The notes under the pieces are model-generated. The model made no database searches and was not told where the DNA came from. It worked only from the letters and a program-made list of their open reading frames with translations. From assembly GCF_044005705.1 (NCBI RefSeq), contig NZ_JBIPKE010000020.1:806001-870000 (forward strand): a DNA stretch of 64,000 nt, read 5' to 3'. Made by a program: the position numbers and the translations under genes. The DNA is from Marinoscillum luteum. Lineage in GTDB: Bacteria; Bacteroidota; Bacteroidia; Cytophagales; Cyclobacteriaceae. Of the stretch, positions 25,097 to 35,141 are shown in pieces; the first letter of the stretch is position 1, and every line of letters starts with the position of its first letter.

Positions 25097-27906
25097 TGAA
25101 TAGGGTCACCGGTTTTCTAGCCTTCCTCATATTTTTCAGCATAATCCGGGAGCCGAAACCGCTTCCGGATTATTCATTAGTACTCGATCAGCAACCATCG
25201 GCCATTGGTACTACAGAGGATCCTCAGGCCAGAGCAAATTACGAAAATCGATTGCTGGTTGACCCTTCTACAGGGCAGATTCCCAAAGACATCAGAGACC
25301 GGGAGCTCCGGTTTGCTGAGCTGCTACTTTCCAGACAGCACAGGGCTGGTCATTATCAGCGGGTAGTTGCTCAGAATTATGAACTTGCCGGCCCCTTCAA
25401 TGTGGGTGGGCGCACCCGGGCCATCTCTCTCGACATTCGCAATGAAAATACCATACTCGCGGGTGGTGTTTCCGGGGGCATCTGGAAAACCACCAATGGA
25501 GGCACTGATTGGAAAAGAACCTCTGATCCGGCACTAAGAAATAGCGTGACTGCCCTTAATCAGGACCTGAGACCAGGGAAACAGGACATTTGGTACGCAG
25601 GAACGGGCGAACTTTTGGGCAACTCCGCCCGAAGTACAGCTGCCCCATACAGGGGTGCAGGCCTCTTCAAATCTACTGACGGTGGTGAAAGCTGGGAAGT
25701 ACTCCCCGGCACTATAGACAATGCCACCCCCAGTCAGTTTAGCAGCCAGTTTCAATACATCTGGGCCATTGAAACCAACCAGCTCAACCTCAGCCAGGAT
25801 GAAGTATTGGTAGCCGCCTATGGAGCCATCCTCAAATCGTCAGATGGGGGCCAGACCTGGGGCGTGGCGCTTGGTCAGAAATTATTTGACCTGCCGGAAA
25901 ACACAGACCTCAACGAATCTGATGCCCCATTTTATACCAGCTTGAGAAAAACACCTTCCGGACATTTTTTTGCTGCGATGAGCAGTGCCTCCTCCTCCAA
26001 TAAGCTTTCGCCTTCAGCGGGTTTTTATTTCTCAGCTACCGGAGATCAATGGCAGCAAATCACTCCTCCGGGCCTGGCAGCCTATCACGAGCGCACGGTG
26101 ATCGGTTTTGCTGCTGACGAATCGAGTGTGTATTTCCTCACCCAGGGCGAAGAGGCATCCCTTTGGAGACTTAATGTGGCCAACATACAGAATGGAATAC
26201 TCTCAGGGTCCTGGACTAACCTGACCAGCAACATACCTGCATCGGGTGGCGAATACGGTGACTTTGAGAGTCAGGGTGGCTACAACATGCTCATAGAGGT
26301 ACATCCTCAGAACCCCAACCTCGTGTTCATAGGTGGTACCAACCTCTACCGATCCACCGATGGTTTTACATCTGCCAAAAACATCAAATGGATCGGAGGC
26401 TACAGCCCTGAGAACGACGCTTCAGTCTACCCCGGACATTACCCAGATCAGCATGCCCTGCTTTTTTATCCCTCAGATGAAAAAAGGATGATCTCAGCCA
26501 ATGACGGTGGCATCCGGCTCACCACCAATGTACTGGCAGACTCTGTCTCCTGGAAAAGCCTGAACAACGGATACCTTACCTCACAGTTTTACACCATCAC
26601 CCAGCGACTGGACAAGAACACTGATGAAATCCTGGGCGGAATGCAGGACAATGGGACGTACATGAGAGATGCGCTGGGTGAAAACCCCTCCTGGAACAGA
26701 ATCCTGGGTGGAGATGGAGGCTACTGTGCCATTGCCCCCAACCGTGACTTTGTTTACGTCTCCTTCCAAAACAGCCAAATCTACCGGCTCTCACTCAGCT
26801 CCACCTTCCAACTCAAATCCTTTGCACGGGTGGATCCAATAGGCGGAGGTGAACGAGAGGGTCAGGGTTATCTATTCATCAATCCTTTCATTCTGGATCC
26901 GACCAACGCCAGTCGAATGTTTTTGACTGGGGGTGATGTGATCTGGCGAAATGAAAACCTGCTGCAGGTGCCGGGTGGAAATCAAAAAAAGACCTCTGTC
27001 AACTGGTCGGAAATTAAAGATACGGAGCAGGCCTCCGGGGTGTACACGGCCATAGACAAAGCACGGGATCAGGATATTCTCTATGCCGGAATATACAGTC
27101 AAAGCCCCACCATTGTCAAAGTAGAAAATGCTTCGGACCCCACCCGGGAAAGCGTAACGTTTATGTCTCCTACCATTTTTCCTGAAAATGGTCACATCGC
27201 ATGCGTCACGGTCAATCCTGAAAACGCAGATCACCTGATCGTGGTGTTTTCTAACTATGGCATCCCATCTGTCTTCATGACGGTGGATGGAGGAGTGTCC
27301 TTCTCAGACATCAGCGGAAACCTGGAAGAAAACCCCGATGGCTCTGGTAGCGGACCCAGCGTAAGGTGGGCAGAAATTGTCCCCACCACCACTGGCATTA
27401 GCATCTTTGTGGGCACGAGTACAGGATTGTACTCCACCACTGCCACCGATGGTGCCCAAACCATCTGGCTAAAGGAAAGTGAAGACAAAATAGGCAATGC
27501 GGTGATCACGATGATGGATTATCGTGACATAGACGGTCGCCTGGTCATTGCGACACATGGCAATGGCACTTTTCAGTCGTTCCTGGAGGATACGCGCCCC
27601 TTCACCAATCAGTACGCACCCGGAGAACAACTAACGAGTCTGCAGAATTATCCAAATCCGTTTACCAAAGAAACGATGATCCGGTACTCCCTGCCAGAAA
27701 ATGGTGAAGTAAAAATAGATCTGTACGATGCCTCTGGAAGATTCATCAGAAACCTGCTTTGGGGCCCACAATACGCAGGGGAAAACAGGACCATCTGGGA
27801 TGGCACCAACAACTCCGGAACGCGCCTAAAGTCCGGCATATACACCTATGTGCTCCAGTTTCAGGGACAGCAGATCAGCAAGAGAATGATCTACCTTCCG
27901 AACTAG
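25096..27906 (+). CDS. Secreted BNR/sortilin-type propeller protein with T9SS type A sorting domain
   Basis: 936 residues, starting at GTG (25096-25098) overlapping the previous stop as TAGTG. An N-terminal hydrophobic stretch (VTGFLAFLIFFSIIR) serves as signal. The body has repeated BNR/Asp-box motifs (KSTDGGESWEV, KSSDGGQTWGV, MTVDGGVSFSD) and GGVSGGIWKTTNGGTDW, as in Vps10/sortilin-like propellers and xyloglucanase-type glycosidase folds. The last 85 residues are the type A sorting domain: LQNYPNPFTKETMIRYSLP, then LYDASGRF and a final MIYLPN. It is exported by T9SS and probably glycan- or protein-binding. Catalytic residues cannot be assigned. Confidence 0.9.
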   Translation: MNRVTGFLAFLIFFSIIREPKPLPDYSLVLDQQPSAIGTTEDPQARANYENRLLVDPSTGQIPKDIRDRELRFAELLLSRQHRAGHYQRVVAQNYELAGPFNVGGRTRAISLDIRNENTILAGGVSGGIWKTTNGGTDWKRTSDPALRNSVTALNQDLRPGKQDIWYAGTGELLGNSARSTAAPYRGAGLFKSTDGGESWEVLPGTIDNATPSQFSSQFQYIWAIETNQLNLSQDEVLVAAYGAILKSSDGGQTWGVALGQKLFDLPENTDLNESDAPFYTSLRKTPSGHFFAAMSSASSSNKLSPSAGFYFSATGDQWQQITPPGLAAYHERTVIGFAADESSVYFLTQGEEASLWRLNVANIQNGILSGSWTNLTSNIPASGGEYGDFESQGGYNMLIEVHPQNPNLVFIGGTNLYRSTDGFTSAKNIKWIGGYSPENDASVYPGHYPDQHALLFYPSDEKRMISANDGGIRLTTNVLADSVSWKSLNNGYLTSQFYTITQRLDKNTDEILGGMQDNGTYMRDALGENPSWNRILGGDGGYCAIAPNRDFVYVSFQNSQIYRLSLSSTFQLKSFARVDPIGGGEREGQGYLFINPFILDPTNASRMFLTGGDVIWRNENLLQVPGGNQKKTSVNWSEIKDTEQASGVYTAIDKARDQDILYAGIYSQSPTIVKVENASDPTRESVTFMSPTIFPENGHIACVTVNPENADHLIVVFSNYGIPSVFMTVDGGVSFSDISGNLEENPDGSGSGPSVRWAEIVPTTTGISIFVGTSTGLYSTTATDGAQTIWLKESEDKIGNAVITMMDYRDIDGRLVIATHGNGTFQSFLEDTRPFTNQYAPGEQLTSLQNYPNPFTKETMIRYSLPENGEVKIDLYDASGRFIRNLLWGPQYAGENRTIWDGTNNSGTRLKSGIYTYVLQFQGQQISKRMIYLPN

Positions 27907-28059
27907 CGATAGGTAATTAGCGCCAGGGCATAAGCCGCAACCATAAACCAAAATTTATAGTTCAGCAGATTGGGAATGACATTCAATTCCATCAACACCA
28001 AAGCCAAAACGATAATAACAGAAATCAATCTGAGGGTATTTCTAGTACTTTTACTCATA
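27903..28059 (-). CDS. Small two-helix membrane protein, unknown
   Basis: 52 residues from the ATG at 28057-28059 (an upstream ATG at 28134-28136 would give 77 residues, the extra part being basic and unlike a native terminus). Two hydrophobic helices, RLISVIIVLALVLMEL and FWFMVAAYALALITYR, with a basic N-terminus. It overlaps the stop of the convergent T9SS protein by four bases. No family is recognised; similar tiny membrane proteins are common in Bacteroidota. Confidence 0.6.
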
Positions 28060-28170
28060 TCTACGGTTAGTTGGTTTTTTAACAACTGGCGATGATGTTG
28101 CAATCGTAAATATATAGACCTCTCATAAGTTGTCAATAATTTTCAAGATAATTGTGCATTGAATTACCAA

Positions 28171-29130
28171 ATGGCAGAAATAGGCACCAATATCGAACAG
28201 GCAGCAGCCCTCCTAAAGGCAGGGAAACTGGTGGCCATTCCCACGGAGACTGTATATGGTTTGGCGGGAAATGCCCTGGATGAATCTGCCATTCTGGACA
28301 TCTTCAAGGTCAAAAAGCGACCCAAGTTTGACCCGTTGATTGCACACACGGATTCTCTGGAAAAAATCAAGGGCATAGTCACGCACATTCCTGACAAAGC
28401 ACTCATGCTGGCAGAAGCCTTCTGGCCGGGCCCATTGACCATTTTATTGAATAAAAAGCCACACATCCCGGACATTCTTACCTCCGGCCTTTCAGATGTG
28501 GCGGTGAGAATACCTCGTCACCCGCTTACCCATTCACTGCTTTCACAGCTGGATTTCCCACTAGCGGCACCTAGCGCCAATCCTTTTGGGTACATCTCGC
28601 CCACTTCGGCACAGCATGTTCACGATCAGCTGGGTGCACATATCCCTTATATACTGGATGGGGGCAACTGCTCAGTAGGTATAGAATCCACCATTATTGG
28701 GTTCAATGAACAAGAGCAACCCATCGTATACCGGCTTGGTGGGAAGAAAATAGATGACATTGAGCAAGTGGTTGGCAAAGTGAAATTACGGATCAATCAC
28801 AGCTCTGACCCCATCGCACCAGGCATGCTCAAATCCCATTATGCTCCATCCAAGCGGCTCATCATTGGCAACCTGACCGAACTGGTTCCCCGATTTCACA
28901 AGCGGAATTTTGGAGTGATCAGCTTCCATCAGTCATTTGAGGGATTAACAGCAGACCGGCAGATTATTCTTTCTAAAACCCGTAACCTGGATGAGGCCGC
29001 GCGCCAGCTCTTTGGGGCATTGCGCACCATGGATCAGAAGGATGTGGAATTTATTATTACCGAAAAATTCCCTGATATGGGTCTTGGACAAGCTATAAAT
29101 GACCGCTTGAAGAGAGCCGCCACAAGATAA
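28171..29130 (+). CDS. L-threonylcarbamoyladenylate synthase (Sua5 type)
   Basis: 319 residues from the ATG at 28171; a TTG at 28159 would add four. The N-terminal YrdC domain (about 1-205) has the KRPKFDPLIAH pocket motif, ETVYGLAGNA and SANPFGYISPTSAQHV. A linker and a C-terminal Sua5 domain (about 225-319) follow, so this is the long form. The enzyme makes threonylcarbamoyl-AMP from threonine, bicarbonate and ATP for t6A37 modification of ANN-decoding tRNAs, working with TsaBDE. It is followed at 62 bases by pgk, same strand. Confidence 0.95.
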   Translation: MAEIGTNIEQAAALLKAGKLVAIPTETVYGLAGNALDESAILDIFKVKKRPKFDPLIAHTDSLEKIKGIVTHIPDKALMLAEAFWPGPLTILLNKKPHIPDILTSGLSDVAVRIPRHPLTHSLLSQLDFPLAAPSANPFGYISPTSAQHVHDQLGAHIPYILDGGNCSVGIESTIIGFNEQEQPIVYRLGGKKIDDIEQVVGKVKLRINHSSDPIAPGMLKSHYAPSKRLIIGNLTELVPRFHKRNFGVISFHQSFEGLTADRQIILSKTRNLDEAARQLFGALRTMDQKDVEFIITEKFPDMGLGQAINDRLKRAATR

Positions 29131-29192
29131 GTCTCCAGAAGCTTTGCTTTTTTACCCAGATCAGACAATTTAGCACTCCAAAATAAGTGGAT

Positions 29193-30380
29193 ATGAGAAC
29201 CATAGATGATTTTAACTTTAGAAACAGGAAGGCACTAATCAGGGTAGACTTTAATGTACCCCTGGATGAAAACAGCCAAATTACTGACGATACACGACTA
29301 AGAGCGGCCATACCTACCATCAAGAAAATAATCGATGAAGGGGGTGCTGTTATACTGATGAGCCACTTGGGGAGACCTAAGACCGGACCAGAAGAAAAAT
29401 ATTCCCTTAAGCACATCGTAGCAGACCTCAGTGAAAAACTAGGTGTCAGCGTTCATTTTGCCAATGACTGTATCGGAGACGAAGCTCAGGAAAAGGCTAA
29501 AGCCCTTGGAAATGGTGAAGTGCTATTGCTAGAAAACGTACGATTCTATCCGGAAGAGACTAAAGGGGACGAAGCTTTTGCTGAGAAACTCGCCAGTTTG
29601 GGAGATATCTACGTCAATGATGCATTTGGGACCGCACACCGTGCCCATGCCTCCACGACCATCGCCGCTAAGTTTTTTGCAGATAAGTGCTGCGGCTATG
29701 TGATGCAGCAGGAGCTGGTAAACGCAGAAAAAGTATTAGGTGAACCTACGCGTCCTTTTACAGCCATCATGGGTGGTGCCAAGGTTTCCGATAAGATATT
29801 GATTATCGACCGTTTGCTGGATGTAGCTGACAACCTCATCATTGGTGGTGGAATGTCCTATACCTTCTCCAAAGCAAAAGGAGGAAATATTGGTAAATCG
29901 CTCCTGGAAGCCGACAAAATGGACCTCACCAAAGAGCTGGAAGCCAAAGCAAAAGCCAAGGGTGTGAACCTTATCCTGCCTGTGGATACCGTAATTGCCG
30001 ATGATTTCGATAAAGATGCAAACAAGAAAACGGTTCCGGCCGGTAAGATTCCGGACGATTGGCAAGGGTTGGACATTGGACCTGAAACCATCAAATTATT
30101 TTCTGAAACCATCAAAAACTCCAAAACCATTCTCTGGAATGGCCCAATGGGTGTTTTTGAGTTCCCTGCATTTGCTGTAGGTACTGAGGCCATCGCCAAA
30201 TCTCTGGTGAGTGCCACTGAAAAAGGTGCTTTCTCATTGATCGGTGGAGGGGACTCTGCCTCGGCTATCAACAATCTTGGGTACGGAGATAAAGTGTCTT
30301 ACGTAAGTACCGGCGGAGGCGCACTTTTGGAGTACATGGAAGGAAAAGTACTGCCCGGAGTAGCCGCTCTGGAGGAATAA
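29193..30380 (+). CDS. pgk: Phosphoglycerate kinase
   Basis: 395 residues from the ATG at 29193; the GTG six bases upstream is less likely because the family begins MRTIDDFNF. Landmarks: ALIRVDFNVPLDEN (substrate signature), DTRLRAAIPTI, MSHLGRPK, the hinge NDAFGTAHRAHAS, PFTAIMGGAKVSDK, and the nucleotide loop LIGGGDSASA. The enzyme interconverts 1,3-bisphosphoglycerate plus ADP and 3-phosphoglycerate plus ATP in glycolysis. All catalytic segments are present. A strong terminator follows. Confidence 0.98.
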   Translation: MRTIDDFNFRNRKALIRVDFNVPLDENSQITDDTRLRAAIPTIKKIIDEGGAVILMSHLGRPKTGPEEKYSLKHIVADLSEKLGVSVHFANDCIGDEAQEKAKALGNGEVLLLENVRFYPEETKGDEAFAEKLASLGDIYVNDAFGTAHRAHASTTIAAKFFADKCCGYVMQQELVNAEKVLGEPTRPFTAIMGGAKVSDKILIIDRLLDVADNLIIGGGMSYTFSKAKGGNIGKSLLEADKMDLTKELEAKAKAKGVNLILPVDTVIADDFDKDANKKTVPAGKIPDDWQGLDIGPETIKLFSETIKNSKTILWNGPMGVFEFPAFAVGTEAIAKSLVSATEKGAFSLIGGGDSASAINNLGYGDKVSYVSTGGGALLEYMEGKVLPGVAALEE

Positions 30381-30404
30381 AAATCATATCAATTAGAGAT
30401 AATC

Positions 30405-30437
30405 AAAAAGGGTGAATGAATTATTCACCCTTTTTTT
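30405..30437 (+). terminator. Intrinsic terminator after pgk
   Basis: Stem GGGTGAAT (30410-30417) and ATTCACCC (30423-30430), five-base loop, followed by seven T and preceded by five A. Confidence 0.92.
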
Positions 30438-30492
30438 ATCCGCTCGATTCTCAAAAAATCGGTACTTTTGATTCAAAGAACCCTTCTTTTTT

Positions 30493-31041
30493 ATGGAAGA
30501 GTGGAAAGTTTGGGAAAGCGATGAGATTCGCAACAAGTTTCTGGTAAGCAGCTATGGTGAGGTTAAATCACTGTATTTTGATCCACCAAAACTCCTTAAA
30601 CACTACAAAAACATGGGCTATCGGGCCATTCCCACCAGAAAAAAGGATGGGAAAAACACCCTGATATACGTGCATAAAGTAGTGGCAGAACTCTTTGTTC
30701 CCAATCCGGAAAACCATACCCACCTCATTTTCATCGACGAAAACAAAGGAAACCCAGAAGCAGATAACCTGCGATGGGTAGATAAGGCCACCTTCAAAGA
30801 CCACATGAGTAAGTATCATAAGTCTGCATATACTTATGATAAGGACTTCACTCCCAACAACAAGCTGACGAGAACACAGGTGGCGGTGATCAAAAAAATG
30901 ATGAACGATCCCAACCGTAAAACCCGTGTGAAAATTATTGCCAAGCAATTTGGGGTCTCGGTGGGTACCATCTTCAGTATCAAACGTGGAGATTCCTGGA
31001 AGCACGTGAAAGCGGCTGGGTCAGATAAATCTTCCTCCTAG
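30493..31041 (+). CDS. NUMOD4/HNH-like protein with C-terminal HTH; HNH core degenerate
   Basis: 182 residues. It starts with a NUMOD4 motif (VWESDEIRNKFLVSSYGEVKSL), continues with an HNH homing-endonuclease-like core (VHKVVAELFVPNPENHTHL, then NLRWVDKATFKDHMSKYH), and ends in a helix-turn-helix (LTRTQVAVIKKMM, IAKQFGVSVGTIFSIKRGDSWKHV). In active enzymes the core reads N-H-I-(D/N)-G-N; here it is I-F-I-D-E-N, so the key His is Phe. The first His (VHKVV) is kept. It is likely a DNA-binding protein that has lost cleavage. It ends overlapping recQ's convergent stop. No intron or mobile boundaries were seen. Confidence 0.8.
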   Translation: MEEWKVWESDEIRNKFLVSSYGEVKSLYFDPPKLLKHYKNMGYRAIPTRKKDGKNTLIYVHKVVAELFVPNPENHTHLIFIDENKGNPEADNLRWVDKATFKDHMSKYHKSAYTYDKDFTPNNKLTRTQVAVIKKMMNDPNRKTRVKIIAKQFGVSVGTIFSIKRGDSWKHVKAAGSDKSSS

Positions 31042-32936
31042 GCAATTTTTACTTCGAACAATTCCTCTTTGGTCAACCCGATCCGCTTTTGATCCATTAA
31101 GACGCGCAGAGAGGTCACCAAATCATCCAGCGCCAGTCGGCTAAATTGCTGAATAAGCTCACTCTCCTTTTTGGGGTTTTCGCGGATGAACGCCTCAATT
31201 TCGTCCAGTGGCATGCTCTGAATTTTCTTGTGTCGGTGAATACAGATATCACAGACGCCACAATCCTGATAAGTGAGCTCATCAAAATAGCTTTGCAACA
31301 TGCGGGATCTACATTTATGCTCTGAGGTAACGTATTCTTCTACCTTTTTGGCTTTGGTGAGTGTGACCTCCTTGCGCCAGGCCATTTGTTTTTGGTCTAT
31401 GGGCAGGTTATTAGCTTCCACCCTCGGGGTTAAGAAATTGATCCTTGGTTTGTCACTGGCTTGCTGATAGATCAGCACTTCAGCCTGGTGCAAGTATTGC
31501 AGCTGATTTCTGACCAGATCCACGGGCTCCTTCAAAAGTTTAGCCAGGTCCTCTTCCTTGATGGTCACAAAATCCGAAAACATCTCCCCGCCATAGAGTC
31601 GCATCAGGGTTTTGATCACGGGGTCCATCGTCCTGTTGGCCACCTGATATTTGTACACCTCGGATTGTTCCAGGAGGAAAATCATTTTGGAGGACTCCTT
31701 AAAAGATTCATTGAGCTCTATGAGTCCCTCATCTGCCAGCTTATTCAGGGCGTGGTAGGTCTCCACCATGGGTAGATCAAACGTGCGAATAAAACCTTCA
31801 TAATCAAATTCAAAGCTCGTAAAAGCACTGCTGCCTACCGCCAGCTTGAAGTGATTGGCCAGTGCCTGATAGACCTTGCGCATAAAGTCCACCGACACAG
31901 CCGCCTGCTCAGCTCTTCGTCTCAGATTGATTACATCGTTTTTGGCATAGAGCTGAATGGCATATGCCTTTCGTTCGTCCCGCCCTGCTCGGCCGGCTTC
32001 CTGGTAGTAGGCCTCCAGCGAATCCGGTAAGTCGTAATGAATAACCGTGCGCACATCTGGCTTATCAATGCCCATCCCAAAGGCATTGGTGGCCACGATC
32101 ACCCTGGTTTGTCCTGAAATCCACTGATCCTGCCGGCGGGCTCTGACATGCCCGGGAATACCGGCATGATAATAATCTGCGGAAACTCCACTGTTTCGAA
32201 GAAACTCTGCCAGCTCCCGCGTTTGTTTTCTACTGCGTACATAGACCACACTGCTCCCCGGAACATTGCGCAAGATCTCCAGCATCTTTTGCTCCTTGTT
32301 TTCCAACTCAAACACAGAGTAAGACAGATTACTCCGGGCAAAGCTCTTTTGAAAGACTCTGGGCTCATTCATCCCAAGCTTTTCCAATATATCCAGCCTG
32401 ACCTGAGCGGTAGCCGATGCTGTGAGGGCGATGATTCTGGTGATTTTAAGTGTTTCTATAAAATCAGCAATCTCCAGATAAGAAGGCCGGAAGTCATACC
32501 CCCACTGTGAGATGCAATGTGCTTCGTCTATCGCAAGCAGTGAGATATTCATTTGGGCAGCCCGGGCCAGAAAAAGATCCGTCTTGATCCTTTCTGGAGA
32601 AACATATATGAACTTAATGGCCCCATAAATACAGTTATCCAGTACAATATCAATTTCCTTCAGGGACATCCCTGAATAGATGGCGGCCGCTTTGATGCCT
32701 CGTTTCTTCAGTTGTTCCACCTGATCTTTCATCAGCGCTATGAGCGGAGATACCACCACGCAAACCCCTTCCAGACACAGTGCCGGCACCTGAAAACAGA
32801 GTGATTTCCCACCACCTGTAGGAAGAAGTGCCAGCACGTGCTGGCTGTCCAGCACGGCACCGATAATCTCAGCCTGCATGGGCCTGAAGGCCTCAAAGCC
32901 CCAATATTGCCTCAATATTTCCTGTGGTCTACTCAC
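31038..32936 (-). CDS. RecQ-family ATP-dependent DNA helicase
   Basis: 632 residues. Superfamily 2 motifs: LPTGGGKSLCFQVPAL (Walker A), VSPLIALMKDQ, AIDEAHCISQWGYDFR (motif II and the RecQ aromatic loop), ALTASAT, and VATNAFGMGIDKPDVRTVIHYDLP, QEAGRAGRD (motifs V and VI). Then an RQC zinc-binding region with four Cys (HKCRSRML and DCGVCDIC). No HRDC domain follows, only a short helical tail. The enzyme unwinds 3'-tailed duplexes and forks in recombination repair. Its start overlaps the comEC stop by eight bases. Confidence 0.96.
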   Translation of the reverse strand: MSRPQEILRQYWGFEAFRPMQAEIIGAVLDSQHVLALLPTGGGKSLCFQVPALCLEGVCVVVSPLIALMKDQVEQLKKRGIKAAAIYSGMSLKEIDIVLDNCIYGAIKFIYVSPERIKTDLFLARAAQMNISLLAIDEAHCISQWGYDFRPSYLEIADFIETLKITRIIALTASATAQVRLDILEKLGMNEPRVFQKSFARSNLSYSVFELENKEQKMLEILRNVPGSSVVYVRSRKQTRELAEFLRNSGVSADYYHAGIPGHVRARRQDQWISGQTRVIVATNAFGMGIDKPDVRTVIHYDLPDSLEAYYQEAGRAGRDERKAYAIQLYAKNDVINLRRRAEQAAVSVDFMRKVYQALANHFKLAVGSSAFTSFEFDYEGFIRTFDLPMVETYHALNKLADEGLIELNESFKESSKMIFLLEQSEVYKYQVANRTMDPVIKTLMRLYGGEMFSDFVTIKEEDLAKLLKEPVDLVRNQLQYLHQAEVLIYQQASDKPRINFLTPRVEANNLPIDQKQMAWRKEVTLTKAKKVEEYVTSEHKCRSRMLQSYFDELTYQDCGVCDICIHRHKKIQSMPLDEIEAFIRENPKKESELIQQFSRLALDDLVTSLRVLMDQKRIGLTKEELFEVKIA

Positions 32937-35061
32937 TGATAGTTGCCAGCCGATGTTTTCTCTGGCTAAAAGGTCTTGTTTGATTCAAATCTAACTCCAA
33001 GAAGCCATCCTGCGACAAACTACGGGCCTCAATTTTCCTGTTTTCAAATATGCGCTTTGCATCACGTGTTTCATAATAATTAAAATTTGTCCCGAGGAGG
33101 GCTATTCCTGGCAGCAATCCCTCATATGAAATCATTTCAGCATCCTTAAAGTAAATGACATCAGCCTCCAATGGATGCGTGAGTTGGTAGGTTTCCATGT
33201 GTTTCATCAGGATCACCCGTACCCCGTCCCACTGAATCAAATCGAAACAAGAATGAACCTGTACCCATTCCGAACTGCTCATGAGTTGCCAGGTGTCTTC
33301 CACTTTTGGCAGCCCACTAGCCAGTCTGTTGGGGTTGATCTGAAAGGCGATCAGCTCCTTATTGGCTTCTGAGAAATCATCGATGAGCAATACCGCCTCC
33401 CTCCCATTGATCAGGTCGATGGCTGTTATCCCATCTATTTCGTAAAACACCATTCTCTTTTGGTTTTCCTGCTCAAAGGATTTTAAATGAAGCCATGCCG
33501 CCAAGGTAATGGCTGCCAACCAAGCAAGTACCATATAGTGATAGCTGTACTTCCATATAGCCAGCACGAGAAAACTCATAATTAGATATGTGAAAATGGT
33601 GTCCCAGGCATCAAAATATAGCCAATCGAAAATCGGATAGGGCAACCACTTAATACCCAGGATGAGTTCATTCACTACCCATGAAAACCCCTGTAATACA
33701 AACCCCAGAGCCCACCCAACAGCAGGTAGGATACTGCCGACCAGGAGCATAGAGATGCCACCACCCAGCATCAAAAATGCCGCCGGAATAACAATGAGAT
33801 TGGATACAAGAAAATAAGTGGGGAACTGATGAAAATAGACCAGCGCTAAGGGAAAGGTAGCCACTTGTGCAGCAATGGACACACAGGTAATAGACCAGAC
33901 ATAGTCCGTAACGATGCCAGAAAAATCCAACAGTCTGTATAAGCGGGGTTGCAAAATCACGATACCAATGACAGCCGCAAAGGATAGCTGAAACCCCACT
34001 GCATAGATTACATAAGGATTATATAAAATCAGCACAAAAGCCGCCAACCCCAGGGAATTGTAAATATTAGCCCTTTGGTTAAAAGCGCTGCTGACGATAA
34101 TCACCGTGAACATAGTGGAGGCCCGCATCACCGATGGGGTGAATCCGGTAATTAGGGCATAGAGCCAAATGATTGCAACAGACCCAATCGTAAACACTAC
34201 ATTCCCCCATCGGGTCTCCTTCCATTTCTGAAAAATGACACTCAAAATCATCACTACGATGCCTACATGCAGGCCGGATACTGCCAGCACGTGCATGGCG
34301 CCTGCCGCCGCATAAGCTGAAGTAGTCTCTTCATCGAGATAGTCTTTCACACCCAAAATCAACGCTGTAAGGATGGCACGTTCGCGCTGTTGTGGGATCC
34401 AGTCTTCGATCTTCTGCCTGGCATAGGTACGTATGCCCATTGCGTGAGCGAGTAGGGGATTTGGTGGTTCGTGCCCTATTTCCCGGACTTCAGAGGGGTC
34501 AGCGAAAGCATGGGCGTAGATCTTTTGTTTCTTCAGGTATGCTCTGTAGTCAAATTCATGCGGGTTTTTAGGTCCCGCTATTGGGAAGAAGTTTTTGTCT
34601 ACTGCCACCACATCGCCATATTGCAAGTGTGTGCTGTCCTCCTGCGTCTTCTTTACATAAAGAAAAATTTTGCCGTGAGCCGCATTCAGGGAATCTGACT
34701 GAGCTACCATATGAACGGCCACCTCATACCGGTGATAATGATCCCGCTCGGTATTGTCCGAAATGACTACTCCCATAAAACCCTCTACCTTCTCAAAGGA
34801 AGAATAATGCCCGGGGACAGCAGATTCATCGGCCAGCATGGCTATCAAACCGCCCAGATACACCATCAGCAACAGGTAAACCACTCCTTTGAGAATCGGC
34901 CGCCCCAGCCAGAAAGGAATAATCAGCGCCAACAAAAAGATCATAGACATCTGTCGCCAGGGGAGCCCAGACCACAGCACACCATAGGAATCATAAAGAA
35001 TAATGCCCAGGGAGAGGAAAAAGGAAATACGGATAAAAGGAAAGGCGGTCCACTTAAACAT
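32929..35061 (-). CDS. ComEC/Rec2 family DNA-uptake channel
   Basis: 710 residues. An N-terminal DUF4131/OB-like part (about 20-190, with YGDVVAVDKNFFPIAGPKNPHEFDYRAYLKKQKIYAHAF) precedes the membrane competence domain (about 230-500, RAILTALILGVKDYLDEETTSAYAAAGAMHVLAVSGLHVGIV). A C-terminal segment of about 200 residues sits where many orthologs carry a metallo-beta-lactamase domain. No HxHxDH motif is visible there, so that part is degenerate or absent. ComEC carries single-stranded DNA across the inner membrane in natural transformation. It overlaps recQ, linking uptake with recombination. Confidence 0.92.
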   Translation of the reverse strand: MFKWTAFPFIRISFFLSLGIILYDSYGVLWSGLPWRQMSMIFLLALIIPFWLGRPILKGVVYLLLMVYLGGLIAMLADESAVPGHYSSFEKVEGFMGVVISDNTERDHYHRYEVAVHMVAQSDSLNAAHGKIFLYVKKTQEDSTHLQYGDVVAVDKNFFPIAGPKNPHEFDYRAYLKKQKIYAHAFADPSEVREIGHEPPNPLLAHAMGIRTYARQKIEDWIPQQRERAILTALILGVKDYLDEETTSAYAAAGAMHVLAVSGLHVGIVVMILSVIFQKWKETRWGNVVFTIGSVAIIWLYALITGFTPSVMRASTMFTVIIVSSAFNQRANIYNSLGLAAFVLILYNPYVIYAVGFQLSFAAVIGIVILQPRLYRLLDFSGIVTDYVWSITCVSIAAQVATFPLALVYFHQFPTYFLVSNLIVIPAAFLMLGGGISMLLVGSILPAVGWALGFVLQGFSWVVNELILGIKWLPYPIFDWLYFDAWDTIFTYLIMSFLVLAIWKYSYHYMVLAWLAAITLAAWLHLKSFEQENQKRMVFYEIDGITAIDLINGREAVLLIDDFSEANKELIAFQINPNRLASGLPKVEDTWQLMSSSEWVQVHSCFDLIQWDGVRVILMKHMETYQLTHPLEADVIYFKDAEMISYEGLLPGIALLGTNFNYYETRDAKRIFENRKIEARSLSQDGFLELDLNQTRPFSQRKHRLATISE

Positions 35062-35141
35062 AAAATTCCTGCAAAACTGACCCAGTCAATTTCAGAAATT
35101 TTACCATATCAAACAACGGGAATTTGAGTTTATTTGATCGA

